Below, in pieces: positions 35,569 to 45,223 of a stretch of DNA of 64,000 nt; the first letter of the stretch is position 1, and every line of letters begins with the position of its first letter. A program made the translations under genes and the position numbers. This stretch comes from an uncultured Chloroflexota bacterium (GTDB taxonomy: Bacteria; Chloroflexota; Limnocylindria; Limnocylindrales; CSP1-4): NCBI GenBank assembly GCA_903822495.1, contig CAIJPD010000066.1, forward strand, positions 1 through 64,000, given 5' to 3'. Under the pieces are notes generated by a model. It had not been told where the DNA came from, did no database searches, and saw only the letters and a list, made by a program, of their open reading frames with translations.

Positions 35569-36885
35569 ATGACCCACGACGTCTTCATCTGTCATTCGTC
35601 CAAGGACAGGACGATCGCGAACGCGATCTGCTCGACCCTCGAGCAGCACCAGATCCGGTGCTGGATTGCGCCACGCGATGTGCTCCCCGGTAGCGACTAC
35701 GCCGGGTCGATCATCGAGGCCATCAACGGCAGCCGGCTGACCGTCCTTGTCTTCTCGAGCAGATCGAACGAGTCTGCCCACGTTCGCCGCGAGATCGAAC
35801 GAACGATCAGCCACGGGATCCCGGTGCTGCCGTTCCGGGTCGAAGAGGTTGTCCCCTCGTTGGCGCTCGAGTACTTCATCTCCGATGCGCACTGGCTCGA
35901 CGCGATGACGCCGCCGCTCGAGCAGCATCTCGACCACCTGGTCGGGACGGTCCGGCTCCTGCTCGATCGGCAGGCGGCCACCCTGGCGGGCGCTTCCGGC
36001 GCTTCCGGCGCGTCGCCGGCGGCTACGTCTCCGACTCCTGCTCCAGTGCCTCCCGCCCCAGCCCCAGCCCCAGCTCCAGCCCCAGCCCCGGCCCCGGCCC
36101 CGGCCCCAGCCCCAGTCTTCGCTGCCCCCCCTGGGGGCGTCCAGCGCAAGCCGCCGATGGCGGTCCTCGCCGCAATTGGCGGTGCGCTGATCGTGGCCCT
36201 GGCCGCCGGGGCGTTCTTCCTGGGCGGCGGGGGTCGACCGGGCCCCAGCCAGGCCGTTGCGCCGGGGTCGGGTTCGCCCGCATCGGGGTCACTTCCGTCC
36301 GCGCCACCCTCATCCGCATCACGACCATCCGGGTCACTCTCATCCGGCCCGCTCCCGTCCGGGTCGTTGCCTTCCGGCTCGTCCCCGACGGCCTCGCCGG
36401 CGTCGGCCCGGCCGGGACCCACCGTGGCGCCCGGCAGTGAGGTCGCCCGGATCACCGCCGCGCTGCCGTCGTCGCTGTCGTGCGACCCGGCCGAGAAGCC
36501 CTCGACCGTGACGGCGGAGGTCGCCTCGGTGTTCTGCTACGTCGGGGACGGGACTGTCGCGTACGTGACCTACTCGCTCTACCAGAACGTCTCGGCCCTG
36601 CGCAAGGACTACGGTGCATGGCTCGACTATTACGGGCTGTCGATGGGCACGTCGGGCACGTGCTCGACCGGCGACCGCAAGGAGGACATCTGGACCTTCG
36701 AGTCCACCCCATCGATCTCCGAGGGCCGCTACTTCTGCGTCGTCGACGACAACAACGAGGCGAACGTCTATTGGACGGATGAGGCGTCGCTCATCCTCGT
36801 CGACCTGTCCGGCGATACCGACGCGACGCTGGCCCAGCTCTACACGCTCTGGCGCGACAGCGACTACGACCCGGTCCGACCCTGA
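35569..36885 (+). CDS. TIR domain - Pro/Ala linker - single TM - extracytoplasmic domain protein
   Basis: MTHDVFICHSSKDRTIANAICSTLEQHQIRCWIAPRDVLPG...SSRSNESAHVRREIERT (TIR, Glu75 at catalytic position); TM MAVLAAIGGALIVALAAGAFFLGG; Cys-containing C-terminal domain. Confidence 0.92.
   Translation: MTHDVFICHSSKDRTIANAICSTLEQHQIRCWIAPRDVLPGSDYAGSIIEAINGSRLTVLVFSSRSNESAHVRREIERTISHGIPVLPFRVEEVVPSLALEYFISDAHWLDAMTPPLEQHLDHLVGTVRLLLDRQAATLAGASGASGASPAATSPTPAPVPPAPAPAPAPAPAPAPAPAPAPVFAAPPGGVQRKPPMAVLAAIGGALIVALAAGAFFLGGGGRPGPSQAVAPGSGSPASGSLPSAPPSSASRPSGSLSSGPLPSGSLPSGSSPTASPASARPGPTVAPGSEVARITAALPSSLSCDPAEKPSTVTAEVASVFCYVGDGTVAYVTYSLYQNVSALRKDYGAWLDYYGLSMGTSGTCSTGDRKEDIWTFESTPSISEGRYFCVVDDNNEANVYWTDEASLILVDLSGDTDATLAQLYTLWRDSDYDPVRP
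36046..36118 (+). repeat. 6-bp (CCCAGC/CCGGCC) low-complexity tract encoding (PA)n linker
   Basis: gccccagccccagccccagctccagccccagccccggccccggcc... Confidence 0.9.
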
Positions 36886-36951
36886 TCTCCCGATGACGCC
36901 AACAGACGCGGCCCCGCCGCGTTCCCGTTGACCGGCGTGGGACGCTTCTAG

Positions 36952-38736
36952 GTGGAGAGCCGACAGCCGTCGAGCCGGACGGCCTCGACTCGGGCCGCGA
37001 CTGCGGGACCCACGGTGCATGGCGCGCGCGGCCGACTCGCCTCCGCCTGGCTGCTGGCCCGTTGGCCGCTGCTGGGCGCGCTGGTGGTCACGGCCTTCCT
37101 CCTGGGCTTCATCGGCTTCTCCCTCGCCTTCGCTGGTCAAGCGGCCCAGTCGGGGCCGACGAGCGTCGTCTACCTGTCGCTCCAGCTGTTCCTGCTGCAG
37201 TCGGGCAGCGTCCCGGAGCCGGTGCCCTGGCAGCTGGATGTTGCCCGCTTCCTGGCACCCGCCACCACCGGGACGGCCATCGTCGTGGCCTTGGCCGGCG
37301 TCTTCCGCGAGGAGCTGGCGGAGGTGCGCCTCAGGTTCCGCAAGCGACACGTGGTCGTGTGCGGACTGGGCGATCGAGGGACCAGGCTGGTCCGCTCCCT
37401 GCTTGACGCGGGATATCGAGTGGTCGCGGTCGAGCTGGACCCAGCCAGTCCGGCGGTTCACGAGGTTCGACGCCGCGGCGCCCTCGTCGTGGTCGGCGAT
37501 GCTCGCGCGGGCGACGTGCTGCGTCGCGCGGGCGTCCCGCATGCCGACTACGTGATCGCGCTGGCTGGCGCCGACGACACGAATGCGGCCGTGGCCATCC
37601 GCGCGGGTGAGCTGGCGTCCGGCCAGGGTCCCGCACTGACCTGCCTGGCACATGTCCGGGACCCCGAGCTGTGCGTGCTCCTGCGAGCCGAGGAGCTGGC
37701 GGGCGGTCACCCGGCGAACTACCGGCTGGACTTCTTCAACATCTACGAACAGGGCGCGCGTGCCCTGCTGAGCGATCATCCGGTCGTGCCTGCCACGTCG
37801 AGTGCGCCACACCTCGCGGTGATCGGACTCAATCAGCTGGGCCAGGCGCTCGTCGTGGAGGCGGCCCGCCAATGGCGAGCCGGCCGCGGGGCGGAGCCAC
37901 GTCGCCTCCGGCTCACCGTGCTTGATCCGGACGTGGACCGTCTCGTTGAGCAGCTCGAGGGACACTACCCCCAGCTCGCCCGGGTGGCGGATGTGGAGCG
38001 GGTGAAGACGGGCTTCGCCCGGCTCGATGGCTCGGCCGTCACGCGCGGCGGGCCCTGCGCCGCGGTCCATGTCTGCATCGACGACGATTCGGCGGCGCTC
38101 GGGGTGGCCCTGCGCATTCGTCAGTGCCTGGGCGATTCATCCACCCCGGTGACGGTCGATCTGAGCACATCGGCCGGGCTGGCCGGGCTGCTGCGGCGCC
38201 CGAATGCCAGCGGGGGCCTGCACCCGTTCGACCTGTTCGAGCGAACACTCCGGCCTGAGCTGCTGCTGGGAGGGACCTACGAGGTCCTCGCCCGCGCCAT
38301 CCACGCGGAGTACGTCGAGGAACAGGGCCGGCAGGGGGCCACGGCCGGCACCAACCCATCGCTGGTCTCGTGGGGCCAGCTGCCGGGTTCGCTCAAGGAG
38401 TCCAACCGCGATCAGGGTGCGCACATCGGCGCCAAGCTGGCGGCGATTGGCTGCGGGGTGGCGCCGCTCGGCGACTGGGACGCGGACCCGGTCACGTTCA
38501 CCGACGTCGAGTTGGAGCGGCTCGCCGAGATGGAGCACGAGCGCTGGGAGGCACAGCGACGGCGTGACGGTTGGACCCTCGGACCCAAGGACATCGACGC
38601 CCGGCTCTCGCCCTTCCTGGTTCCCTGGGTGCGGCTCGACGACGACATCAAGGAGCTGGATCGCCAGGCGGTCCGGAACATCCCCGGTCTCCTGGCCCGG
38701 GCTGGCTACCAGGTGGTCCGGGGGCCGATGACGTAG
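36952..38736 (+). CDS. Membrane protein with two TrkA-N-like Rossmann domains and C-terminal RyR domain
   Basis: TM segments LLGALVVTAFLLGFIGFSLAF and ATTGTAIVVALAGVF; RHVVVCGLGDRGTRLVRSLLDAGYRVVAVELD; APHLAVIGLNQLGQALVVEA; KESNRDQGAHIGAKL...LAEMEHERWEAQRRRDGWTLG...LVPWVRLDDDIKELDRQAVRNIPGLLARAGY. Confidence 0.9.
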   Translation: MESRQPSSRTASTRAATAGPTVHGARGRLASAWLLARWPLLGALVVTAFLLGFIGFSLAFAGQAAQSGPTSVVYLSLQLFLLQSGSVPEPVPWQLDVARFLAPATTGTAIVVALAGVFREELAEVRLRFRKRHVVVCGLGDRGTRLVRSLLDAGYRVVAVELDPASPAVHEVRRRGALVVVGDARAGDVLRRAGVPHADYVIALAGADDTNAAVAIRAGELASGQGPALTCLAHVRDPELCVLLRAEELAGGHPANYRLDFFNIYEQGARALLSDHPVVPATSSAPHLAVIGLNQLGQALVVEAARQWRAGRGAEPRRLRLTVLDPDVDRLVEQLEGHYPQLARVADVERVKTGFARLDGSAVTRGGPCAAVHVCIDDDSAALGVALRIRQCLGDSSTPVTVDLSTSAGLAGLLRRPNASGGLHPFDLFERTLRPELLLGGTYEVLARAIHAEYVEEQGRQGATAGTNPSLVSWGQLPGSLKESNRDQGAHIGAKLAAIGCGVAPLGDWDADPVTFTDVELERLAEMEHERWEAQRRRDGWTLGPKDIDARLSPFLVPWVRLDDDIKELDRQAVRNIPGLLARAGYQVVRGPMT

Positions 38737-38898
38737 CCGGGCAACCAAGGAATTGGCCTGCTGCATCCGGCCGAATCCGCCGGGGCTCACGGTGCACACC
38801 CGCCCGCTCTCCGGCCAGGGCGGCACGTGCACCGGGCGGTCCGCGGCAGCCGTCCGCGGGCCTCGGGCAGCTCTCACGCGGCGCGGCCGCATGCCGGA

Positions 38899-39666
38899 TC
38901 ACGGCTCGCGGGCGATCCCCGGTGACTCCGCGCAGCGGTGGTTGAGCCCGGCATACGCGGCTAGGTAGCGGACCTTCTGCGCTTCCTCGTCCCAGGACCA
39001 GGCGCTCAGCGGCTGATCGGCCAGCGTCGCGCCGCAGCCCGCACAGCGGTTGACGTTGTCGCAGGGGCACAGGACGTTGAGCACACGGGGGGTGAGATCC
39101 CCGGTGCCCTCGCCGCGAACGGCCAGGAACTCGCCGCGAAGCCCATGGCAGGCAGGGCACGGCCGGAGGCCCGGATGGAGGTCGGCCGGGGTGGGGGAGA
39201 GGCGCGCGCCCTCCCCGGGAGTGGCCGGCCGGCCGCCCTCCAGCCCATCGCCCACGAGGTAGCCGGAGCCCCGGTGCCGCTTGGCCCATCCTTCGAGCGC
39301 GCCGCGTCGCCGACGCAGCTCTGCCGCCTCGTCGATGGCCTCAACGAGCAGGAGCCGTCCGACCACCGGGATGCCCAGCGGGGCGTGGGCGCTCGCCGCC
39401 GATAATCCTTTGGGAGTGACGTACACGAGATCGGCCGGCCCCAGGCAGACGCAGGTGCCGAGCCCGTTCGCCGCGGCCTGGCGCACCGCGAGCGCGACGA
39501 GGCGCTCCCGTGGCCAGTCGACCGGGAGGACCGCCAGGTGGCGGATCACATGCCCGAACCGGATGACGAGATACGGGTAGCCGTCGAAGACCGGTGGCCG
39601 GTCCTGAACCTGGGGCCGTCCCTGGCGGGCGACCGGCGCAACCCTGCGGATCACGCCCGCTCCCAC
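38899..39666 (-). CDS. Hypothetical protein with Cys-rich (zinc-ribbon-like) C-terminal part
   Basis: [10 protein letters not shown] ... [20 protein letters not shown]; start overlaps metK 3' end by 16 bp. Confidence 0.6.
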   Translation of the reverse strand: MGAGVIRRVAPVARQGRPQVQDRPPVFDGYPYLVIRFGHVIRHLAVLPVDWPRERLVALAVRQAAANGLGTCVCLGPADLVYVTPKGLSAASAHAPLGIPVVGRLLLVEAIDEAAELRRRRGALEGWAKRHRGSGYLVGDGLEGGRPATPGEGARLSPTPADLHPGLRPCPACHGLRGEFLAVRGEGTGDLTPRVLNVLCPCDNVNRCAGCGATLADQPLSAWSWDEEAQKVRYLAAYAGLNHRCAESPGIAREP

Positions 39667-40835
39667 GGGAGGTCGATGTCGTCACGACCGACGTGGCCGT
39701 AGGCCGCCACCTGGCGGTAGATGGGGCGACGCAGGCCGAGGCGGTCGATGATCGCCGCCGGGCGCAGGTCGAACGTCCCGGCCACGAGCGCCGAGAGATC
39801 GGCGTCGGTCCGCCCCATGGTCGCCGTCCCGAACGATGCCACGTTGACCGCCAGCGGCGTCGCCACGCCGATCGCATAGGCGACGGAGACTTCGCATCGA
39901 CGGGCGAGACCGGTGGCGACCAGCCAGCGCGCCGCCTGGCGGGCGGCATACGCCCCCGACCGATCCACCTTCGTCGGGTCCTTGCCCGAGAAGGCGCCGC
40001 CCCCGTGATGCGCCGCGCCGCCGTACGTGTCGACGATGATCTTGCGACCGGTCAGGCCGGTGTCCCCGGTCGGGCCGCCGACGGTGAACGAGCCCGACGG
40101 GTTGAGGTGGATCGCGGTCTCCGGCCGGAGGAGCGCGGCCGGGATCACGGCATCCACGACCTCGCGCCGGAGATCCGCCCGGATCCGCTCCAGCGAGATG
40201 CCCGGGTGGTGCTGCGCCGAGACGACCAGCGCGACGATGCCGGCCGGGCGGCCGTCGGCGTGGTAGCCGACGGTGACCTGCGTCTTCCCGTCCGGGCGCA
40301 GGTAGGGGAGCGTCCCGTCGCGGCGAACCGCCGCCAGGCGGCGGGCCAGCCGGTGGGCGAGATCGATCGGGAGCGGCATGAACGTCGGCGTCTCGTCGCA
40401 CGCGAAACCGAACATCAGCCCCTGGTCGCCGGCGCCCACCGCGTCGAGCGGATCACCTGCTTGGTCCTGGCCCACGGCCGCGGCGATGTCGGGCGACTGC
40501 GGCCGGATCCCGACGTGCACGGCGCAGGTGGCGGCATCGAGGCCGAAGTCGGGGTCGGTGTAGCCGATGTCGCGCACGACGGCGCGGACGACCGCCTCGA
40601 TGTCGACCGTCGCATTGGACGTGATCTCGCCGTGGATCCAGATCGCGTTCCCGGCGGCGACGGTCTCGCAGGCGACGCGGGCCACGTCATCGACCGCCAG
40701 GTACGCGTCGAGGACCGCGTCCGATACCTGGTCGCACAGCTTGTCGGGGTGGCCCTCGGTCACCGACTCCGAGGTGGCGATGCGGGCATAGCCCGAGGGG
40801 CGGTGGGCCCCATGAGCAGGAGTGGACATCGGCAT
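39651..40835 (-). CDS. metK: S-adenosylmethionine synthetase
   Basis: [90 protein letters not shown]. Confidence 0.97.
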   Translation of the reverse strand: MPMSTPAHGAHRPSGYARIATSESVTEGHPDKLCDQVSDAVLDAYLAVDDVARVACETVAAGNAIWIHGEITSNATVDIEAVVRAVVRDIGYTDPDFGLDAATCAVHVGIRPQSPDIAAAVGQDQAGDPLDAVGAGDQGLMFGFACDETPTFMPLPIDLAHRLARRLAAVRRDGTLPYLRPDGKTQVTVGYHADGRPAGIVALVVSAQHHPGISLERIRADLRREVVDAVIPAALLRPETAIHLNPSGSFTVGGPTGDTGLTGRKIIVDTYGGAAHHGGGAFSGKDPTKVDRSGAYAARQAARWLVATGLARRCEVSVAYAIGVATPLAVNVASFGTATMGRTDADLSALVAGTFDLRPAAIIDRLGLRRPIYRQVAAYGHVGRDDIDLPWERA

Positions 40836-40945
40836 GCCTCCCATCTGGACCCTGGGAGTCGCACCGTCTTCCCGGCATGCCGGCCGGGATCGGTTGCGGC
40901 GCCGGATGACGGGCCAGGGAGACCCTACGGCGCTCTTGATGGGAG

Positions 40946-40992
40946 TCCGACAGGCGCCACGGGTGCGCGAACACCCACGGTTGGTTGTCGGA
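40946..40992 (-). terminator. Stem-loop between the S-box aptamer and metK, candidate expression platform
   Basis: TCCGACA ... TGTCGGA outer stem with inner GGGTG/CACCC pairing. Confidence 0.5.
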
Positions 40993-41002
40993 ACCCTTGC
41001 CC

Positions 41003-41097
41003 GCATCGCCTCACAGCGTTGGCACCGTTCCGGTCCCGGGTGGAGCCGATGGTTGCCGCGCCCTCGTCGAGCTGTATCTCTCCGGCGCTCTCGATGC
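41003..41097 (-). ncRNA. SAM-I (S-box) riboswitch upstream of metK
   Basis: Minus strand GCATCGAGAGCGCCGGAGAGATACAGCTCGACGAGGGCGCGGCAACCATCGG...GGAACGGTGCCAACGCTGTGAGGCGATGC: P1 GCATCG/CGATGC, conserved GGCAACC and GGTGCCAA. Confidence 0.88.
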
Positions 41098-41120
41098 GTG
41101 TCACTTTCGCGACCCAGAAA

Positions 41121-41663
41121 TCATACCACCAGAGGGTTCCGGCACCGCCCCAGGAACGCGCGGACCGTGGCGAAATCCGCGTCGCGCACGCCCGTGATGG
41201 CGTTGACCTGGACGATCAGCGTGGGGGCCACCCGCCGGTCGCGGTCGTTCGCCCAGCGGACCTCGTCGGGGCCCGCGTTGTCGTCGAGCCACGCAAACGG
41301 GCGGGTCCCCGCGAAGTCCACGATGTCGGGCCACTTGCTGTCGAACTCGAAGTGCACGACCGGAAGGGATGGCAGGCCCAGCCGCGGGCCGATCTCGACG
41401 TTGGCGTCGTCTTCCCAGGTGGTCGCCCAGGCGAGGTCGAAGTCCCTGGCCAGGTCGAGCAGCTCCCAGCGGTGGTCGGGGTTGAGCAGGATCGGGAAGC
41501 CTTCGATGCGATGCTCCCGGTACCCCGGCGGGCTGCCCAGGGGATTGAGGACGCCGTCCACGTCGAGGAAGAGGATTGGTCGCGCGGGGGTGGTCGATGA
41601 CGTGGCGCTTCCTCCCGGTGCTGGATCCGACACCCCGCATTCTGGGTGCTCCTCGTGACACAT
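41121..41663 (-). CDS. HAD-like hypothetical protein
   Basis: RPILFLDVDGVLNPLG N-terminal HAD motif. Confidence 0.8.
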   Translation of the reverse strand: MCHEEHPECGVSDPAPGGSATSSTTPARPILFLDVDGVLNPLGSPPGYREHRIEGFPILLNPDHRWELLDLARDFDLAWATTWEDDANVEIGPRLGLPSLPVVHFEFDSKWPDIVDFAGTRPFAWLDDNAGPDEVRWANDRDRRVAPTLIVQVNAITGVRDADFATVRAFLGRCRNPLVV

Positions 41664-41722
41664 AGCTGTCACAGCCGAGGGGTCTGATACACCGTGATCG
41701 CTCTCGCTAGGATGGGGACTCA

Positions 41723-44700
41723 ATGCAGCGCCTCGACGGCCAGCCGGTCTTCTCGGCCACGGATCTCGTTGGCTTCCTCGCCTGCGGGCACCTGACCGCG
41801 CTGGAGCTTGCCGGCGCGGAGCGGCTGGTGGCCAGGCCCATCCGGCCGGATCCGGAGCTCGACCTCATCCAGCAGCGCGGACTCCAGCACGAGCATCGCT
41901 ATCTCGCCGAGCTGGAGGCGGCGGGCCGCCGCGTCACGAGCATCGCGCCGGACGATTCGATCGAGGACCGCGCCGAGCGCCTGCGCCGCGCGGCCGCCCA
42001 GACGGCCGAGGCCATCCGTCGCGGCGACGACGTCATCTACCAGGCCACGTTCTTCGACGGCCGCTGGCTTGGCCTGGCGGACTTCCTGCTCCGGGTTGAG
42101 GTCCCCAGCCTGCTGGGGTCCTATAGCTACGAGGTCGCGGACACCAAGCTGGCGCGGCACACCAAGGCCAGCGCCCTGCTCCAGATCTGCTCGTACGTCG
42201 AGCAGCTGACGGTCCTCCAGGGTCTCCAGCCCGAGTGGATGCATGTCGCGCTCGGCGGCAGCACCCGCGCGGTGGAGCGCCACCGGGTGGCCGACTACAT
42301 GGCCTACTACCGGCAGGCCAAGCGCCTCTTCGAGCAGCACGTGGCGGCCACCACGCCGGCGTACCCGCCCTTGGAGACCTACCCGGACCCGGTGGAGCAC
42401 TGCGATGTCTGCCGCTGGAGCGAGCTGTGCACCGCCCGCCGGCGGGCGGACGACGACCTCTCGCGGGTCGCCGGCATCTCCGGCCGCCAGCGCGATGCGC
42501 TCAGGGCGCGCGAGGTCCCAACCCGCCGCGGACTGGCCGGCCTCCATCTCCCCCTGGACCCGCCACTCGAACGCACCAGCGCCCCAAGCCTGGCGCGCGT
42601 GCACCTCCAGGCCCGCCTCCAGGTCCTGGGCGAGGACGAGGACCGGGCGCTGTATGAGCCGATCACGCCGGCCCGGCTCCCGGATGGATCACTCCAACCC
42701 AACCGCGGCCTGTTCTCCCTGCCGGAGCCCAGCCCGGGGGACCTCTTCTTCGACATCGAGGGCGACCCGTACGCGTTTGACGATGGGGTGGAGTACCTCT
42801 TCGGCGTTCTCGAACCCAGCGTCACGGACGCCGATGGCAACCCCACGTTCCATGCCTTCTGGGCACGCGATGACGACGGCCAGGTCACCCTGGATGCGGA
42901 GAAGCGCGCCTTCGAGGAGTTGATGGACTTCTTCATCGAGCGGCTGGAGCGCGATCCGGGACTCCACATCTACCACTACGCCCCGTATGAGCCCACCGCC
43001 CTCGGCCGGCTCATGGGTCGCCACGGGACGCGGGAGGCCCAGGTGGACCGACTGCTTCGCGGTGACATCCTCGTCGATCTCTACCGGACGGTTCGGCAGG
43101 GGATCCGGGCGTCGGTCGAGAGCTACTCCATCAAGAAGCTGGAGCCCCTGTACGGCTTCACGCGCGAGATCGCGATGAAGGACGCCGGGTCATCCATCGT
43201 GGCCTTCGAGGCCTGGCTGCAAGTCGGCGGCGATGGCGGGCACGACGACGAGGCCCTCCACGAGATCGAGCGCTACAACCGCGACGACGTCGTCTCCACC
43301 CTCCAGCTCCGGGGCTGGCTCGAGGAACGGCGCTCGGAGCTGGCCGACCAGCTGGGCGAGGCCGCCCCACGTCCTCAGCCCAGCACCGGTGAGGCCCCGG
43401 CCGAGCTCAGCGAGGCGCTGGCCCAGGTGCAGGCGATCGCCGACCGGCTCATGGCCGCCAACGATGCCGGCGACGCGGAGCCGGGCCCCGACGTGCACGC
43501 CCGCTGGCTCCTGGCGCAGCTGCTCTCCTGGCATCGCCGCGAGGAGAAGAGCTTCTGGTGGAACTACTTCCGGCTCATGGAAGACCTGACCGACGACGAC
43601 CGGATCGCCGAGCGTGAGCCGATGGGCGGACTGACGTACCTCGGGGTCGTGGAGCAGGTGAAGCGATCCAACGTCCACCGCTACCGGTTCCCGCCCCAGG
43701 AGCACGGCATCCAGGTGAGCCGGGACGTGCGTGATCCCGCGACCGGTGGCTCGCCAGGGTCGGTCGTCGCCATCGACGAGGCGGCCGGGACCATCGACTT
43801 GAGCCGCGGGGTCGGCAGCGTGGCCGCCCACCCGGCCTCGCTCGTCCCGTATGACCTCGTCGGGACCACCGAGATCCGGGCGAGCCTGCTGCGGGTCGGG
43901 GAGTGGGTCGCCGATCATGGGATCGACGCGGACGGCCCGTACCGCGCCGCCCGGGACCTCCTGCGCCGGATGCCGCCGCGGGTCGGGCAGTCCGCGGGCC
44001 AGCCCCTGGCGGCGGCAGACCAGTCGGTCTCGGCAGCGGCCGTTGAGCTTGCCCTGGCACTCGACGAGAGCTGTCTGCCCATCCAGGGCCCGCCCGGCTC
44101 GGGCAAGACGCACACGGGCGCCGAGATGATCCTGGCGCTCGTGGCGGCGGGCAAGCAGGTGGGCGTCACCGCCAACAGCCACAAGGTCATCGGCAACCTC
44201 CTGGACAAGGTCGTCGAGCTGGCGGCCAAGGCGACGCTGCCGGTTCGGGTGGGACAGCGAACCGAGATGAGCGGCCAGCCGACGTCCCGATCCGCCACGC
44301 CCTACCGCACCAACGAACAGGCCCTCGGCGCCCTCCGATCGGGCGCGGTCGACGTCGTCGGCGCCACCGCCTGGACCTGGTCGCGGGTGGAGTTCGCCGA
44401 GTCGCTCGAGGTGCTCGTCATCGACGAGGCGGGCCAGCTCTCCCTCGCCAACGCCGTCGCCGTGTCGCCGGCCGCGCGCAGCCTGATCCTCCTCGGCGAC
44501 CCGCAGCAGCTCGACCAGCCGCTCAAGGGGTCCCATCCGCCCGGCGCGGATCGCTCGGCACTCGCCCACCTGCTCGACGGGGCCAGCACGATGCCGCCCG
44601 AGCAGGGTCTCTTCCTCGATCAGACCTGGCGCCTCCACCCCGATCTCTGCCGCTACACCTCCGAGGTCTTCTACGAGGACCGGCTGGAACCGCGGGCCGG

Positions 44701-45223
44701 GACCGAGCTGCAGGCCCTGGACGGGGTCGCGCCGCTGATCGGAACTGGCGTGCGGTTCATCCCGGTCCAGCACACGGGCAACGACACCAGCTCCGCGGAG
44801 GAGGCGGACCGGATCGCCGAGCTGGTCGCGGCGCTCATGGGGAGCGGTGCCTCCTGGACCAACCGGCTTGGCGAGACCCGTGACATGACGCTCGACGGGA
44901 TCCTCGTCGTCGCGGCCTACAACGCCCAGGTGGGCGAGATCACGCGCCGGCTGCCGGGGGCGCGGGTCGGGACCGTCGACAAGTTCCAGGGCCAGGAAGC
45001 CCCCATCTCCATCTACTCCATGGCCAGCTCCACCGCCGCCGACGCCCCGCGCGGCATGGAGTTCCTGTACAGCCTCAACCGGCTCAATGTCGCGACGTCG
45101 CGGGCCAGGTGCCTGACCATCGTGGTGGCCAGCCCGGAGCTGGTCCGGGTGCGCTGCCGGACACCGCGCCAGATGCGACTCGCCAACGCGCTGTGCCGGC
45201 TGGTGGAGCTCGCGGAGGCCTGA
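41723..45223 (+). CDS. TM0106-family RecB-like nuclease fused to SF1 (Dna2/UPF1-like) helicase
   Basis: N-terminal RecB-like region (DVIYQATFFDGRWLGLADFLLR...YEVADTKLA), IQGPPGSGKTHTGAEM, LVIDEAGQLSLANAVA, LLGDPQQLDQP, GTVDKFQGQEAPISIYSM. Confidence 0.93.
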   Translation: MQRLDGQPVFSATDLVGFLACGHLTALELAGAERLVARPIRPDPELDLIQQRGLQHEHRYLAELEAAGRRVTSIAPDDSIEDRAERLRRAAAQTAEAIRRGDDVIYQATFFDGRWLGLADFLLRVEVPSLLGSYSYEVADTKLARHTKASALLQICSYVEQLTVLQGLQPEWMHVALGGSTRAVERHRVADYMAYYRQAKRLFEQHVAATTPAYPPLETYPDPVEHCDVCRWSELCTARRRADDDLSRVAGISGRQRDALRAREVPTRRGLAGLHLPLDPPLERTSAPSLARVHLQARLQVLGEDEDRALYEPITPARLPDGSLQPNRGLFSLPEPSPGDLFFDIEGDPYAFDDGVEYLFGVLEPSVTDADGNPTFHAFWARDDDGQVTLDAEKRAFEELMDFFIERLERDPGLHIYHYAPYEPTALGRLMGRHGTREAQVDRLLRGDILVDLYRTVRQGIRASVESYSIKKLEPLYGFTREIAMKDAGSSIVAFEAWLQVGGDGGHDDEALHEIERYNRDDVVSTLQLRGWLEERRSELADQLGEAAPRPQPSTGEAPAELSEALAQVQAIADRLMAANDAGDAEPGPDVHARWLLAQLLSWHRREEKSFWWNYFRLMEDLTDDDRIAEREPMGGLTYLGVVEQVKRSNVHRYRFPPQEHGIQVSRDVRDPATGGSPGSVVAIDEAAGTIDLSRGVGSVAAHPASLVPYDLVGTTEIRASLLRVGEWVADHGIDADGPYRAARDLLRRMPPRVGQSAGQPLAAADQSVSAAAVELALALDESCLPIQGPPGSGKTHTGAEMILALVAAGKQVGVTANSHKVIGNLLDKVVELAAKATLPVRVGQRTEMSGQPTSRSATPYRTNEQALGALRSGAVDVVGATAWTWSRVEFAESLEVLVIDEAGQLSLANAVAVSPAARSLILLGDPQQLDQPLKGSHPPGADRSALAHLLDGASTMPPEQGLFLDQTWRLHPDLCRYTSEVFYEDRLEPRAGTELQALDGVAPLIGTGVRFIPVQHTGNDTSSAEEADRIAELVAALMGSGASWTNRLGETRDMTLDGILVVAAYNAQVGEITRRLPGARVGTVDKFQGQEAPISIYSMASSTAADAPRGMEFLYSLNRLNVATSRARCLTIVVASPELVRVRCRTPRQMRLANALCRLVELAEA

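Noticed and set aside
36046-36118. Short regular repeats considered as a CRISPR-like array
   Set aside because: 6-bp units with no spacers, in frame inside a coding sequence; a protein linker.
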